Assembly: GCF_030732985.1 (NCBI RefSeq)
Contig: NZ_JASHJX010000042.1
Span: 1 to 43,098, forward strand
DNA from: Nioella sp. MMSF_3534
Lineage (GTDB): Bacteria; Pseudomonadota; Alphaproteobacteria; Rhodobacterales; Rhodobacteraceae
DNA length: 43,098 nucleotides
Direction of reading: 5' to 3'
Shown: piece by piece, positions 34,346 through 41,895 of the stretch
Layout: the number at the start of each line of letters is the position of its first letter
How positions within the stretch are numbered: the first letter of the stretch is position 1
Program-made: the position numbers and the translations under genes
The notes under the pieces: model-generated
Seen by the model: only the letters and a program-made list of their open reading frames with translations
Databases searched by the model: none
What the model was told of the DNA's origin: nothing

Positions 34346-35311
34346 ATGTCCGTTCTGTCCAAGCCTTACATGCACGACGAAGCCGCAGCCTTTGCGCACG
34401 TTGAAAGCATCATCTGGCCCGATGGCCCAGTCTGCCCTCACTGCGGTGTTGTAGACCGCGCCTATCGCCTTGAGGGCGTCCGCACCAAGCCCTCCAAGAA
34501 GAACCCGGAAGGCAAAGAGCGTCACGGCCTCTGGAAGTGCCGCGAGTGCCGTAAGCAGTTCACCGTCCGCAAGGGCACCATCTTCGAAGAAAGCCATATC
34601 CCGCTGTTCAAGTGGCTCCAGGCGATCCACCTGATGGTGTCCAGCAAGAAGGGCATCAGCAGCCACCAGCTTCACCGCGTTCTGGAAATCACCCATAAAT
34701 CCGCGTGGTTCATGTCTCACCGTATCCGCGAAGCGATGCGCACCGATGGCGACTTTGATTTCGGCGCTGGCGGCGGCATGGTCGAAGTTGACGAGACGTT
34801 CATCGGCAACGATCCCGAGCGCCGCAAGAAGAAGAACCAGCGCCACTATCACCACAAGATGAAGCTGGTCACGCTGGTGGACCGCAACACCGGTCAGGCC
34901 CGCAACTTCGTCGTGGACAACATCAACCAGAAGACCCTGCGCCCGATCCTTGAAGAAAACCTTGCCCGTGAAGCCCGTATCATGACCGACGAGGCCGGTT
35001 GGTATAAGGCCCTCGGCAAGGAGTTCGCAGATCACCAGACGGTGCAGCACCGCGCTAACGAATATGTCCGCAAGGGTGACGCCACGATCCACACCAACAC
35101 GATTGAGGGCTATTTCAGCATCTTCAAGCGCGGCATGAAGGGCGTCTACCAGCACTGCGCCAAGAAGCACCTGCACCGCTACGCGGCTGAGTTTGAGTTT
35201 CGCTACAACAACCGTTCGGCCAACGGCGTCGAGGATGCTGAGCGCAGTGTGATCGCGCTGTCAGGGGCAGCAGGGAAACGTCTGACCTATCACCGGGCTA
35301 ACGAGGCTTGA
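34346..35311 (+). CDS. IS1595-family (ISXO2-like) transposase
   Basis: A 321-residue DDE-type transposase. An N-terminal zinc ribbon has C30-PH-C33 and C65-RE-C68. A helical region with the HKSAWFMSHRIREAM block follows, then the catalytic core: D149 in VEVDETFIG, D215 in IMTDEAGWY, and a third position at N251/E254 in HTNTIEGYFSIFKRGMKG. These blocks are the hallmark of ISXO2-like transposases. The frame is full length and open, so the element may be active. Codon use is GC-rich like the host, in contrast to the AT-richer cargo genes downstream. Confidence 0.95.
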   Translation: MSVLSKPYMHDEAAAFAHVESIIWPDGPVCPHCGVVDRAYRLEGVRTKPSKKNPEGKERHGLWKCRECRKQFTVRKGTIFEESHIPLFKWLQAIHLMVSSKKGISSHQLHRVLEITHKSAWFMSHRIREAMRTDGDFDFGAGGGMVEVDETFIGNDPERRKKKNQRHYHHKMKLVTLVDRNTGQARNFVVDNINQKTLRPILEENLAREARIMTDEAGWYKALGKEFADHQTVQHRANEYVRKGDATIHTNTIEGYFSIFKRGMKGVYQHCAKKHLHRYAAEFEFRYNNRSANGVEDAERSVIALSGAAGKRLTYHRANEA

Positions 35312-35517
35312 CTAAGAAGATAAAGACTAGATGTCGCGCCTTCTGAGAATTTTCGTGACAGATTCCGCAATATATGCGAGGATTCAGTGCGTGGGATACG
35401 CCGGGAATAACCCATGTTGGAGCGCGATAGGCGGCTCTGGCGGCTTGGAGTACGGTTGTCCATATGGATGACAGCCTATTAGACTCCAAGCAACTTGGGT
35501 CCGGGGCCCACGCGCCC

Positions 35518-36369
35518 CTAGAACATATACCCGTAGTGCGAGAATATCGCCTTCTGATCGTTGGTGAGTGCAGCCTTCCAAGGTGGCGATGGTTGCAAAA
35601 CTAGGCCATAGTCAGCGACCACTCCAGATTCACGCGCCATGCGTGGCTCAAGGGCCTTGGCAGGCTCAATGGCCCATTTGGGGCCTAGGGCGTCTGCGGC
35701 TTGATAAAACGAACTGGCGACGACATCAGCCAATTGTAGACCAGCAAGGCTATAGTGTGGAACGTACTCTACCAAGCCAAAGCGAAGCACCTGATGGGCG
35801 ATTTCCCTTTTGTTGAGGTATGTCGTTTTGCCTATCGCCTGAGCCTTCAATAGTTCCCAGTATGCTTTCGTTTGGCCGTAAGAGTGCCCCCCTCGTAAGC
35901 TGAATATGACACGAACATTTCGCGGCCCCCCAAAGCGCTTAGAGCTATCGCGCAAGCAGAAATCTGTAACTCGTTCCATAAGTAAGCGAACACAGTAGTT
36001 GTAGTACCATTGCTTCCCGCCACGCCGCGCCGCGCGCGAGTTGTCGTGCCCCCTCATGTTTTTCTTGTTCGAAGCAACCGCAAATAGCCTACATGGGTGC
36101 TCTGCGAGGAGTTCGCAGGCTCGCTTCCTCTTTGTCGGAGATAGATCGCGATAATGAAGTGCCGGACCCTGAGTGGCGTTTATGTCGGTCCGGATACCTT
36201 TGACCCAATCCACTGCTTCAGTCTCAAATTGAGATCGAATAAGCAGGCCGCCAATGCAAAGCCATTCACTTCCCCCGTTTGGGTCTATAGGCTTAACTCG
36301 CCTAAGGCCATCGTCTCCGGCCTCGTCAATGTAAAGCACGTACTCATAAGGCTCTGAACAACTGGACAT
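35518..36369 (-). CDS. DUF3800 family protein, transposon cargo
   Basis: A 283-residue protein whose sequence fits DUF3800: an N-terminal YIDEAGDD (D15, E16), a central LHYRDLS (H72), and near the C terminus LQLADVVASSFYQA (D215). The acidic residues at both ends of the domain resemble an RNase H-like metal site, and the family is suspected to include nucleases; activity here is inference. The ATG at 36369 is chosen; a GTG at 36384 would add five residues and overlap the divergent small gene. Neither has a clear ribosome-binding site. G+C is lower than in the host genes. The 206 bp between it and the transposase end (35312-35517) hold no gene I can support. Confidence 0.85.
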   Translation of the reverse strand: MSSCSEPYEYVLYIDEAGDDGLRRVKPIDPNGGSEWLCIGGLLIRSQFETEAVDWVKGIRTDINATQGPALHYRDLSPTKRKRACELLAEHPCRLFAVASNKKNMRGHDNSRAARRGGKQWYYNYCVRLLMERVTDFCLRDSSKRFGGPRNVRVIFSLRGGHSYGQTKAYWELLKAQAIGKTTYLNKREIAHQVLRFGLVEYVPHYSLAGLQLADVVASSFYQAADALGPKWAIEPAKALEPRMARESGVVADYGLVLQPSPPWKAALTNDQKAIFSHYGYMF

Positions 36370-36374
36370 ATGAC

Positions 36375-36521
36375 ATGGGAACACCCGACACAGAAAAGAG
36401 TCAACTCGACAAGTTCAAGGAAGCTGCCCGCCAGCTAGAGACGAACGACGACGAAGAACGGTTTGACGAGAAGTTGAAGCGGCTGGCGAAGCAGAAGCCG
36501 GACGAGAAGCAAGACGACTGA
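36375..36521 (+). CDS. 48-aa charged small protein, transposon cargo
   Basis: The frame MGTPDTEKSQLDKFKEAARQ ... QKPDEKQDD encodes 48 residues, about half of them charged, predicted helical, with no hydrophobic core. Proteins of this type (KFKEAARxLETDDDEERF) are, as I recall, common next to IS1595-like cargo and are unnamed. The ATG lies 5 bp from the divergent DUF3800 ATG and has no clear ribosome-binding site. It ends 49 bp before the right inverted repeat. It could act as an inhibitor or partner of the DUF3800 protein; this is a guess from position. Confidence 0.75.
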   Translation: MGTPDTEKSQLDKFKEAARQLETNDDEERFDEKLKRLAKQKPDEKQDD

Positions 36522-36570
36522 GGGCGTCTGGTTCGTTCCGTTTGGGCACGATACATACCCGCTCAAGACG

Positions 36571-36595
36571 TGGGTTTGTCAAATATACAATTGCC
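36571..36595 (-). repeat. Right terminal inverted repeat
   Basis: A 25-bp repeat matching the left end at 23/25. On the minus strand it also carries TTGACA (36577-36582) pointing into the element toward the DUF3800 gene, with GTATGT or TATGTA (36552-36558) 18-19 bp further as a weak -10. Confidence 0.92.
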
Positions 36596-36603
36596 TAACC
36601 TTA
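36596..36603. repeat. Right target-site duplication TAACCTTA
   Basis: Exact copy of 34270-34277, directly outside the right inverted repeat. The remaining 147 bp to dnaX should contain the dnaX promoter. Confidence 0.93.
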
Positions 36604-36750
36604 ACGCGGCGCCCTGCCCCCTTCTTCTTGGTCCAAATACTCCCGCCGGAGGCGTCCAGCCCTCTCAGCCCGCGCAAGGCTCAACTCCCCTGTTCACCCC
36701 CCGGACAAAACGCTCTAACCTGACCCGAACGCATCCCGACGCGAGGCACC

Positions 36751-38493
36751 ATGTCCGAGACCAACGACACAGGCTATCAGGTTCTGGCCCGCAAATACCG
36801 GCCCGCCAGCTTTGCCGATCTGATCGGGCAAGAGGCCATGGTGCGCACGCTCAAGAACGCCTTCGCGGCGGACCGGATCGCGCAGGCCTTCATCCTGACG
36901 GGCATCCGCGGCACCGGGAAAACCACTACGGCGCGGATCGTGGCCAAGGGTTTGAACTGTACCGGCCCGGATGGCACCGGCACACCGACAACCGAACCCT
37001 GTGGCATCTGCGACCATTGCAAGGCCATTGCCGAAGGCCGCCATGTGGACGTGATCGAGATGGACGCCGCCAGCCATACGGGCGTGAATGATATCCGAGA
37101 GATCATCGAAAGCGTGCACTACCGGGCCGCCTCGGCGCGCTACAAGGTCTATATCATCGACGAGGTTCACATGCTCTCGAACAGCGCCTTCAACGCGCTC
37201 TTGAAGACGCTGGAAGAACCGCCAGCCCATGTGAAGTTCATCTTCGCCACCACCGAGATCCGCAAGGTGCCGGTCACGGTCCTGTCCCGCTGCCAGCGCT
37301 TCGACCTGCGCCGGATCGAGCCCGAGGTGATGATCGCCCATCTGCAGGGCGTGGCGCAGAAGGAAGGGGCCGAGATCAACGAGGATGCGCTGGCGCTGAT
37401 CACCCGCGCCGCCGAAGGCTCGGTCCGCGATGCGATGAGCCTGATGGACCAGGCGATTTCCCATGGCGCGGGCGAAACCACCGCCGACCAGGTCCGCGCG
37501 ATGTTGGGGCTGGCCGACCGGGGGCGCGTGATGGACCTGTTCGAGAAGGTCATGTCGGGCGACGCGGCGGGCGCGCTCGATGAACTGGGCGCGCAATATG
37601 CCGACGGGGCCGACCCGATGGCGGTTCTGCGCGACCTGGCGGAGCTGACCCATTGGCTCTCGGTCATCAACATCACGCCCGAGGCGGCGAACGACCCCAC
37701 GATCGGCCCCGATGAACGTACCCGTGGACAGGCATTGGCGCAGAAGCTGTCGATGCGGGTTCTCGCCCGGACATGGCAGATGTTGCTGAAGGCGCTGGAG
37801 GAAGTGGCGCTCGCCCCCAATGCGATGATGGCCGCCGAGATGGCGATCATCCGCCTGACCCATGTGGCCGACCTGCCCCCGCCGGAGGATCTGGTTCGCA
37901 AGCTCAAGGACATGACCCCGCCCCCCGCTGGTGGCGGCGGTGGTGGTCACGCGCCTGCCCCGCAAGGCGGCAGCGGCCCCGCCCCGCGTGCCTCCGCCCC
38001 GCGTGGCCCATCGGGTGGGGCAGCAACAGCACTGGCAGAGGCCCCCGAAACGGCGCTCGCACATTACCACAATTTCGATACGGTCGTGGCGCTGATCGAG
38101 TCGAACCGTGACATCAAGCTGCTGATCGAGGTGAAGACCTGCGTTCGCATCGTCTCCTACACGCCCGGTCGGATCACCTTCCAACCCACGGACCGCGCGC
38201 CCAGGGATCTCGCCCCCCGGCTGGCACAGAGCCTGAAGAACTGGACCGGCGTGCGCTGGACCGTGACGTTGGCCAATGAGGGCGGCGGTGAGACCATCGA
38301 AGAGGTGGAGAATGCCAAGGTGCGGGAACTGGAAGACGCCGCACGGCAACATCCGATGATGCAGGCGGTTCTGGCGGCCTTCCCGCAGGCAAAAATCACC
38401 GAAATCCGCAGCCGGGCGGAACTGGATGCACAGGCCGAACTGCAGGCCTTGCCAGAGGTCGAGGACGAATGGGACCCGTTCGAGGAGGACTGA
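36751..38493 (+). CDS. dnaX: DNA polymerase III subunits gamma/tau
   Basis: The clamp-loader motor of the replicase. The 580-residue protein has an AAA+ ATPase with Walker A GIRGTGKT at 51-58, zinc-binding C70, C84, C87 and C90 (EPCGICDHC), Walker B IIDEVHML and sensor LSRCQRFDLRRI. A lid and collar follow (to about 375), then a glycine/proline linker (about 392-430) and a tau-type C-terminal region (about 430-580) that contacts DnaE. The ATG at 36751 has CGAGGC upstream. I saw no A-AAA-AAG slippery site of the E. coli type, so separate gamma synthesis is not evident. It is followed by ybaB and recR, as usual, but with one gene between. Confidence 0.96.
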   Translation: MSETNDTGYQVLARKYRPASFADLIGQEAMVRTLKNAFAADRIAQAFILTGIRGTGKTTTARIVAKGLNCTGPDGTGTPTTEPCGICDHCKAIAEGRHVDVIEMDAASHTGVNDIREIIESVHYRAASARYKVYIIDEVHMLSNSAFNALLKTLEEPPAHVKFIFATTEIRKVPVTVLSRCQRFDLRRIEPEVMIAHLQGVAQKEGAEINEDALALITRAAEGSVRDAMSLMDQAISHGAGETTADQVRAMLGLADRGRVMDLFEKVMSGDAAGALDELGAQYADGADPMAVLRDLAELTHWLSVINITPEAANDPTIGPDERTRGQALAQKLSMRVLARTWQMLLKALEEVALAPNAMMAAEMAIIRLTHVADLPPPEDLVRKLKDMTPPPAGGGGGGHAPAPQGGSGPAPRASAPRGPSGGAATALAEAPETALAHYHNFDTVVALIESNRDIKLLIEVKTCVRIVSYTPGRITFQPTDRAPRDLAPRLAQSLKNWTGVRWTVTLANEGGGETIEEVENAKVRELEDAARQHPMMQAVLAAFPQAKITEIRSRAELDAQAELQALPEVEDEWDPFEED

Positions 38494-38499
38494 AAACCG

Positions 38500-38523
38500 C
38501 GCCCCGGCAAGACATCCGGGGCG
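38500..38523. terminator. Hairpin between convergent dnaX and phosphatase genes
   Basis: CGCCCCGG (38500-38507) pairs with CCGGGGCG (38516-38523) around an 8-nt loop, between two convergent genes. The downstream tract (GGGCCGTTTCC) is only weakly T-rich, and on the other strand TTTTCAG follows GCGCGG. It probably terminates dnaX, perhaps both genes. Confidence 0.6.
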
Positions 38524-38543
38524 GGGCCGTTTCCTGACCGGGG

Positions 38544-39149
38544 CTACATGCCCGGCCACGCATCCGGCGCAATCGCGCCAAGCACCTCGATTGCCCCGTC
38601 ACGGACCTGCAACACATAAGCCACCCCCTGCGGTTCGGGATAGATATCTGTCAGCGCTTCGAACGGGTCATCATGGCCGACAATGACCCGATTGCTGCCG
38701 CCTTGCATCTCGGCCAATACCAACGGGGCCACCCGGTCCCGCATCGCCGCGATCTGTACATCGGTGTAGTCCTCCGCCGGTTCAAAGTTCAGCGCTGCTG
38801 TTTCCTCATGATATCCAAAGGCCAGATCCGCGGTTTGCCATGCCCGGCAATACTGGCTCGACAAGACCTCGGCCACCGGAATACCGGCCGCGTCTATCGC
38901 TGCGCCGATGGCCCGGGCCTGCGCCCATCCGGTGCGGCTCAGCACCCTCTGCGAGGCGCAGTTTTCAGGGTCGGCGGTCACCTGATCGGCATAATCGCTC
39001 TCTGTCTGCGCATGGCGGATATAGAGCACATATCCCCCTTCCGTCAGACGTTCGACAAGCGTTTCGGGCGGCAGGGGATCGGCATGAGCGGGCAGCGACT
39101 GGGCCAGCATCATCAGGGCAGTCAAAAGGACTGGTTTACGTGGGCACAT
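38544..39149 (-). CDS. Secreted histidine phosphatase superfamily protein
   Basis: A 201-residue protein. The ATG at 39149 (GGAG 7 nt upstream) gives a signal peptide, PVLLTALMMLAQSLPAHA, cleaved near residue 22. The branch-1 phosphatase motif YIRHAQTESD follows, with H as nucleophile (RHG changed to RHA). SQYCRAWQTADLAFG is the second substrate-binding block, and VGHDDPFEALT holds the second histidine. It appears to act on a periplasmic phosphoester, unknown. It lies on the opposite strand between dnaX and ybaB, which are contiguous in most bacteria. Confidence 0.88.
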   Translation of the reverse strand: MCPRKPVLLTALMMLAQSLPAHADPLPPETLVERLTEGGYVLYIRHAQTESDYADQVTADPENCASQRVLSRTGWAQARAIGAAIDAAGIPVAEVLSSQYCRAWQTADLAFGYHEETAALNFEPAEDYTDVQIAAMRDRVAPLVLAEMQGGSNRVIVGHDDPFEALTDIYPEPQGVAYVLQVRDGAIEVLGAIAPDAWPGM

Positions 39150-39312
39150 GGAATATCTCCGTGTCTGTGGGTTCATCCGACTGGGTGCCTCACACGGTGC
39201 CTGCAAGGGGTGTTGCAATTCCGACTGTTTTTGTCAAGTCAATCCAAACTTGCCTGAGCGAACCGCGCGGCTTATGTCGCAGGGCAACGGAAGCCAAACA
39301 GGAGGCGACGAC

Positions 39313-39657
39313 ATGCTCAAAGGACTGGGCCAGCTTGGCGACATGGCCAAGATCATGAAACAGGCGCAGGAAATGCAGGGCAAGATGGCCGAGATGCAGG
39401 AGCAGCTGGCCACCATGACCGTCGAAGGCGAATCCGGCGCGGGTCTGGTGCGCGCCACCGCGACCGCCAAGGGCGAACTGACCGCGCTGAATATCGACCC
39501 CACCATTTTCGACCCAAACGAAAAGGAAGTCGTCGAGGACCTGATCCTCGCCGCGATCAAGGACGCGCAGGCCAAGGCGGCAGACCGCAGCCAGCAGGAA
39601 ATGGCGCGTCTGACCGAGGGGCTGAACCTGCCCGAAGGCATGAAGCTGCCCTTCTGA
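39313..39657 (+). CDS. ybaB: Nucleoid-associated protein YbaB/EbfC
   Basis: A 114-residue DNA-binding protein that coats the nucleoid as a dimer. It starts [21 protein letters not shown] and has the two helices and central sheet typical of YbaB ([23 protein letters not shown]...[18 protein letters not shown]). The ATG at 39313 has GGAGG upstream; the longer open frame begins antisense to the phosphatase gene and is rejected. It is followed by recR after 16 bp. Confidence 0.95.
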   Translation: MLKGLGQLGDMAKIMKQAQEMQGKMAEMQEQLATMTVEGESGAGLVRATATAKGELTALNIDPTIFDPNEKEVVEDLILAAIKDAQAKAADRSQQEMARLTEGLNLPEGMKLPF

Positions 39658-39673
39658 GGGTGGCACCCCGCGC

Positions 39674-40273
39674 ATGGCTGGCGGCACCGAAGACATAGAG
39701 GCCCTGATCGACATCATGGCCAAGCTGCCGGGGCTCGGCCCCCGGTCGGCCCGCCGCGCCGTGCTGCACCTGATCAAGAAACGCGCCCTTCTGATGCAGC
39801 CGCTGGCCGATGCGATGACACAGGTCGCCGCCACCGCCCGCGAATGCCTGACCTGTGGCAATATCGGCACCTCCGACACTTGCTCGATCTGCTCCGACAG
39901 CGAGCGTGCAAATGGGCAGATTTGCGTGGTCGAGGATGTGGCGGATCTTTGGGCCATGGAACGCGGCCATGCGTTCAAGGGCCGCTATCACGTGCTTGGC
40001 GGCACCCTGTCGGCGCTGGATGACGTGGGCCCCGAAGAGTTGCGCATCCCCAAACTGCTCGACCGGATCCGGTCAGATGGCATCAGCGAGATCATCCTCG
40101 CACTCAACGCAACAGTGGATGGTCAGACCACGGCCCACTATATCGCCGGAGAACTGGAGGGCAGCGGTGTTACCGTCTCCTCTCTGGCGCAGGGCGTGCC
40201 CGTGGGCGGAGAACTGGACTATCTCGACGACGGAACAATCTCGGCCGCGCTGCGCGCCCGCAAGGCGTTTTGA
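39674..40273 (+). CDS. recR: Recombination mediator RecR
   Basis: RecR acts with RecO and RecF to load RecA at gaps. The 199-residue protein has the helix-hairpin-helix [18 protein letters not shown] (about 17-34), the zinc finger C58-LT-C61 ... C70-SI-C73, and a Toprim domain with [13 protein letters not shown] and [19 protein letters not shown]. The C-terminal [19 protein letters not shown] motif contains the Walker-B-like element. It is probably co-transcribed with ybaB and ends at the terminator at 40317. Confidence 0.96.
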   Translation: MAGGTEDIEALIDIMAKLPGLGPRSARRAVLHLIKKRALLMQPLADAMTQVAATARECLTCGNIGTSDTCSICSDSERANGQICVVEDVADLWAMERGHAFKGRYHVLGGTLSALDDVGPEELRIPKLLDRIRSDGISEIILALNATVDGQTTAHYIAGELEGSGVTVSSLAQGVPVGGELDYLDDGTISAALRARKAF

Positions 40274-40316
40274 ACCTCGCCAATGGCAGGGCCTGTTGCA
40301 GGACGCCAGAAACAAG

Positions 40317-40348
40317 AAAAGGCTCAGCGATCGGTCGCTGAGCCTTTT
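40317..40348. terminator. Bidirectional rho-independent terminator
   Basis: AAAA, GGCTCAGCGA (40321-40330), loop TCGG, TCGCTGAGCC (40335-40344), TTTT. The perfect 10-bp stem with A and T runs on both sides can end recR transcripts on the plus strand and tRNA-Arg transcripts on the minus strand. Confidence 0.92.
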
Positions 40349-40351
40349 CAA

Positions 40352-40428
40352 TGGCGCGCTGGGGAGGATTCGAACCCCCGACCCCTTGATTCGTAGTCAA
40401 GTACTCTATCCAACTGAGCTACCAGCGC
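40352..40428 (-). tRNA. tRNA-Arg (anticodon ACG)
   Basis: Read on the minus strand, a 77-nt cloverleaf is closed by GCGCTGG and CCAGCGC, with D-loop AGCTCAGTTGGATAGAGT, anticodon stem CTTGA / TCAAG around loop CTACGAA, T-loop GGTTCGAATCC, and an encoded CCA end after discriminator G. The anticodon ACG (A34 presumably becomes inosine) decodes CGU, CGC and CGA. Confidence 0.97.
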
Positions 40429-40475
40429 GTGAGGGCGGTGTTTAGACCTGTCCTCGGACCGGCGCAAGGGTGAAA

Positions 40476-41864
40476 TCAGACTTTTTGACCGGCAGGCAGA
40501 TGGATTTCGAAGACGGTTCCCTGCGGACCGGTCTGTTTCAAATCCAGCCGTCCACCATGGCCCCGGATCAGCTCGGCCGCGATGGCCAGACCCAACCCGC
40601 TGCCGCCCTTGCGCGCGCCCCCCTGGAACGGCTGGAACAGATGATCGAGCGCCCGCTTTGGCAGGCCCGGTCCGGTATCTGTGATCCGGATCACCCAGCC
40701 TTCCGCGTCCTCGCACCCCTCCAGCGAGATCCGGCCCGGCTTGCCACTGGCCGCAATGGCCTGTCGCGCGTTGCGCAAGAGATTGCCAAGCACACGATAC
40801 AGCTGTTCGGAATCGGCACGCACGATCATCCCATGTGCGCAGGTGGCTTCAATCTGAACCGCGTCGCCGGAAACGGCCAGTTGTTCCTGCTCGACAACAT
40901 CGTCCAGCAGCGGGCCAAGCTCGAATCGGGACAAGGCCGGTGGCGGCTCTTCTGCACGGCCGAAGGCCAGGGTGCCTTCGCACAGGTTCACCGCACGCGC
41001 CAGCGACGACAGCAGCTTGGGCGCGGTGCGCTGAACGGTCGGGTCGTCAGACCCCTCCAGCCGGTCCGCCATCAGCGTGGCCACCGTCAGGATATTGCGC
41101 AGATCGTGGCTGATCTTGGCCACGGCCTCGCCCAGTTGTGCAAGACGTTCGCGTTGCTTCAGGGATGCGGTCAACTGGGTTTGCAGCGTTTGCAGCGTTT
41201 CCTCGGCGGTATGCAGTTCGGTCACCCCGGCTGACGGCTGGATGATACGGGTCGCGTCTTCCGGCCGTTCCGAATAGGCGCGCATGGAATCGATCACCCG
41301 CTGAATGGGCATCACGATGGCACGGCGGGCGGCAAAGAACAGCAAGGCCGCCGTGATGACCGAGATCACCGCCGACAGCAGAAGGATGCGCAGGCCATAC
41401 TCAATCATCGCGTCGCGCATGGGCTGGGTGTAGAGCGTCACGTCAATCAACATGCCCGCATCCTGCACCGGGTTGCCATAGACCCGGATCACCTGGTTCT
41501 CGGGTTCGGCCAGCCGCAGCATGGCATCGCGGATCAAGGTCCAGGCAGACACGTCGCGCAGGTCATATTGCCCGGAGATCGGGGGTATTCGGTCGACGGA
41601 CAGGATCAGCTGGCTGACCGCATCGCGGCGCAGCACCACGTTCAGCACGCCCGCATTGTCCAGCAGCTCCTGTTCCAGCGCCTCGTCGATCATCATCGCA
41701 TCATCGGCCAGGAGCGCCAGCGAGGCGATCTGAGCCCGCTCGATCCGTGCGAGCAGATAATCCTCCCGGAACCGCGCGATGGAGGGCACGAAGATCATGA
41801 TCTCTGCCAGCATCACGAAGATGACGGTCAGGGTCAGCAATCGGCCTGAGAGCGAGTTGAGCAC
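40476..41864 (-). CDS. Membrane sensor histidine kinase
   Basis: A 462-residue two-component sensor. Transmembrane helices lie at about 8-28 and 158-178, enclosing a periplasmic sensing domain of about 130 residues with no recognised ligand motif. A HAMP linker (about 180-235), then dimerisation helix with phospho-acceptor H253 (KISHDLRNIL), and a HATPase domain with NLLRNARQAI, DTGPGL and GSGLGLAIA follow. No partner response regulator is in the window. It lies 31 bp after the oxidoreductase gene on the same strand, so they may share a transcript. The signal is unknown. Confidence 0.92.
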   Translation of the reverse strand: MLNSLSGRLLTLTVIFVMLAEIMIFVPSIARFREDYLLARIERAQIASLALLADDAMMIDEALEQELLDNAGVLNVVLRRDAVSQLILSVDRIPPISGQYDLRDVSAWTLIRDAMLRLAEPENQVIRVYGNPVQDAGMLIDVTLYTQPMRDAMIEYGLRILLLSAVISVITAALLFFAARRAIVMPIQRVIDSMRAYSERPEDATRIIQPSAGVTELHTAEETLQTLQTQLTASLKQRERLAQLGEAVAKISHDLRNILTVATLMADRLEGSDDPTVQRTAPKLLSSLARAVNLCEGTLAFGRAEEPPPALSRFELGPLLDDVVEQEQLAVSGDAVQIEATCAHGMIVRADSEQLYRVLGNLLRNARQAIAASGKPGRISLEGCEDAEGWVIRITDTGPGLPKRALDHLFQPFQGGARKGGSGLGLAIAAELIRGHGGRLDLKQTGPQGTVFEIHLPAGQKV

Positions 41865-41895
41865 GCGGTTTGTTTACCTTCCCTCGTCGTCGGGC

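Larger units (their letters stand above)
34278..36595 (+). mobile_element. Complete IS1595-family element with two cargo genes (2318 bp)
   Basis: The element is bounded by 25-bp inverted repeats at 34278-34302 and 36571-36595 that match at 23 of 25 positions (both begin GGC and end TTGACAAACCCA read inward). The exact 8-bp duplication TAACCTTA flanks it. It carries an IS1595-type transposase, then a minus-strand DUF3800 gene and a plus-strand 48-residue acidic protein gene. Intact ends, matching duplication and open transposase indicate a recent insertion. It sits in the gap between the ankyrin gene and dnaX; removing it and one duplication joins GTTAACCTTAAC, a near-perfect inverted repeat. 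Some IS1595 groups are known to carry passenger genes. Confidence 0.93.

Noticed and set aside
34244-35176. 310-codon minus-strand frame across the transposase
   Set aside because: Antisense to the transposase and runs across the left inverted repeat; the transposase has full family motifs.
36751-38493. Programmed frameshift in dnaX for gamma
   Set aside because: I looked for an A-rich slippery heptamer followed by a hairpin and did not see one.
36715-38559. 614-codon minus-strand open frame
   Set aside because: Antisense to dnaX; no recognisable domains.
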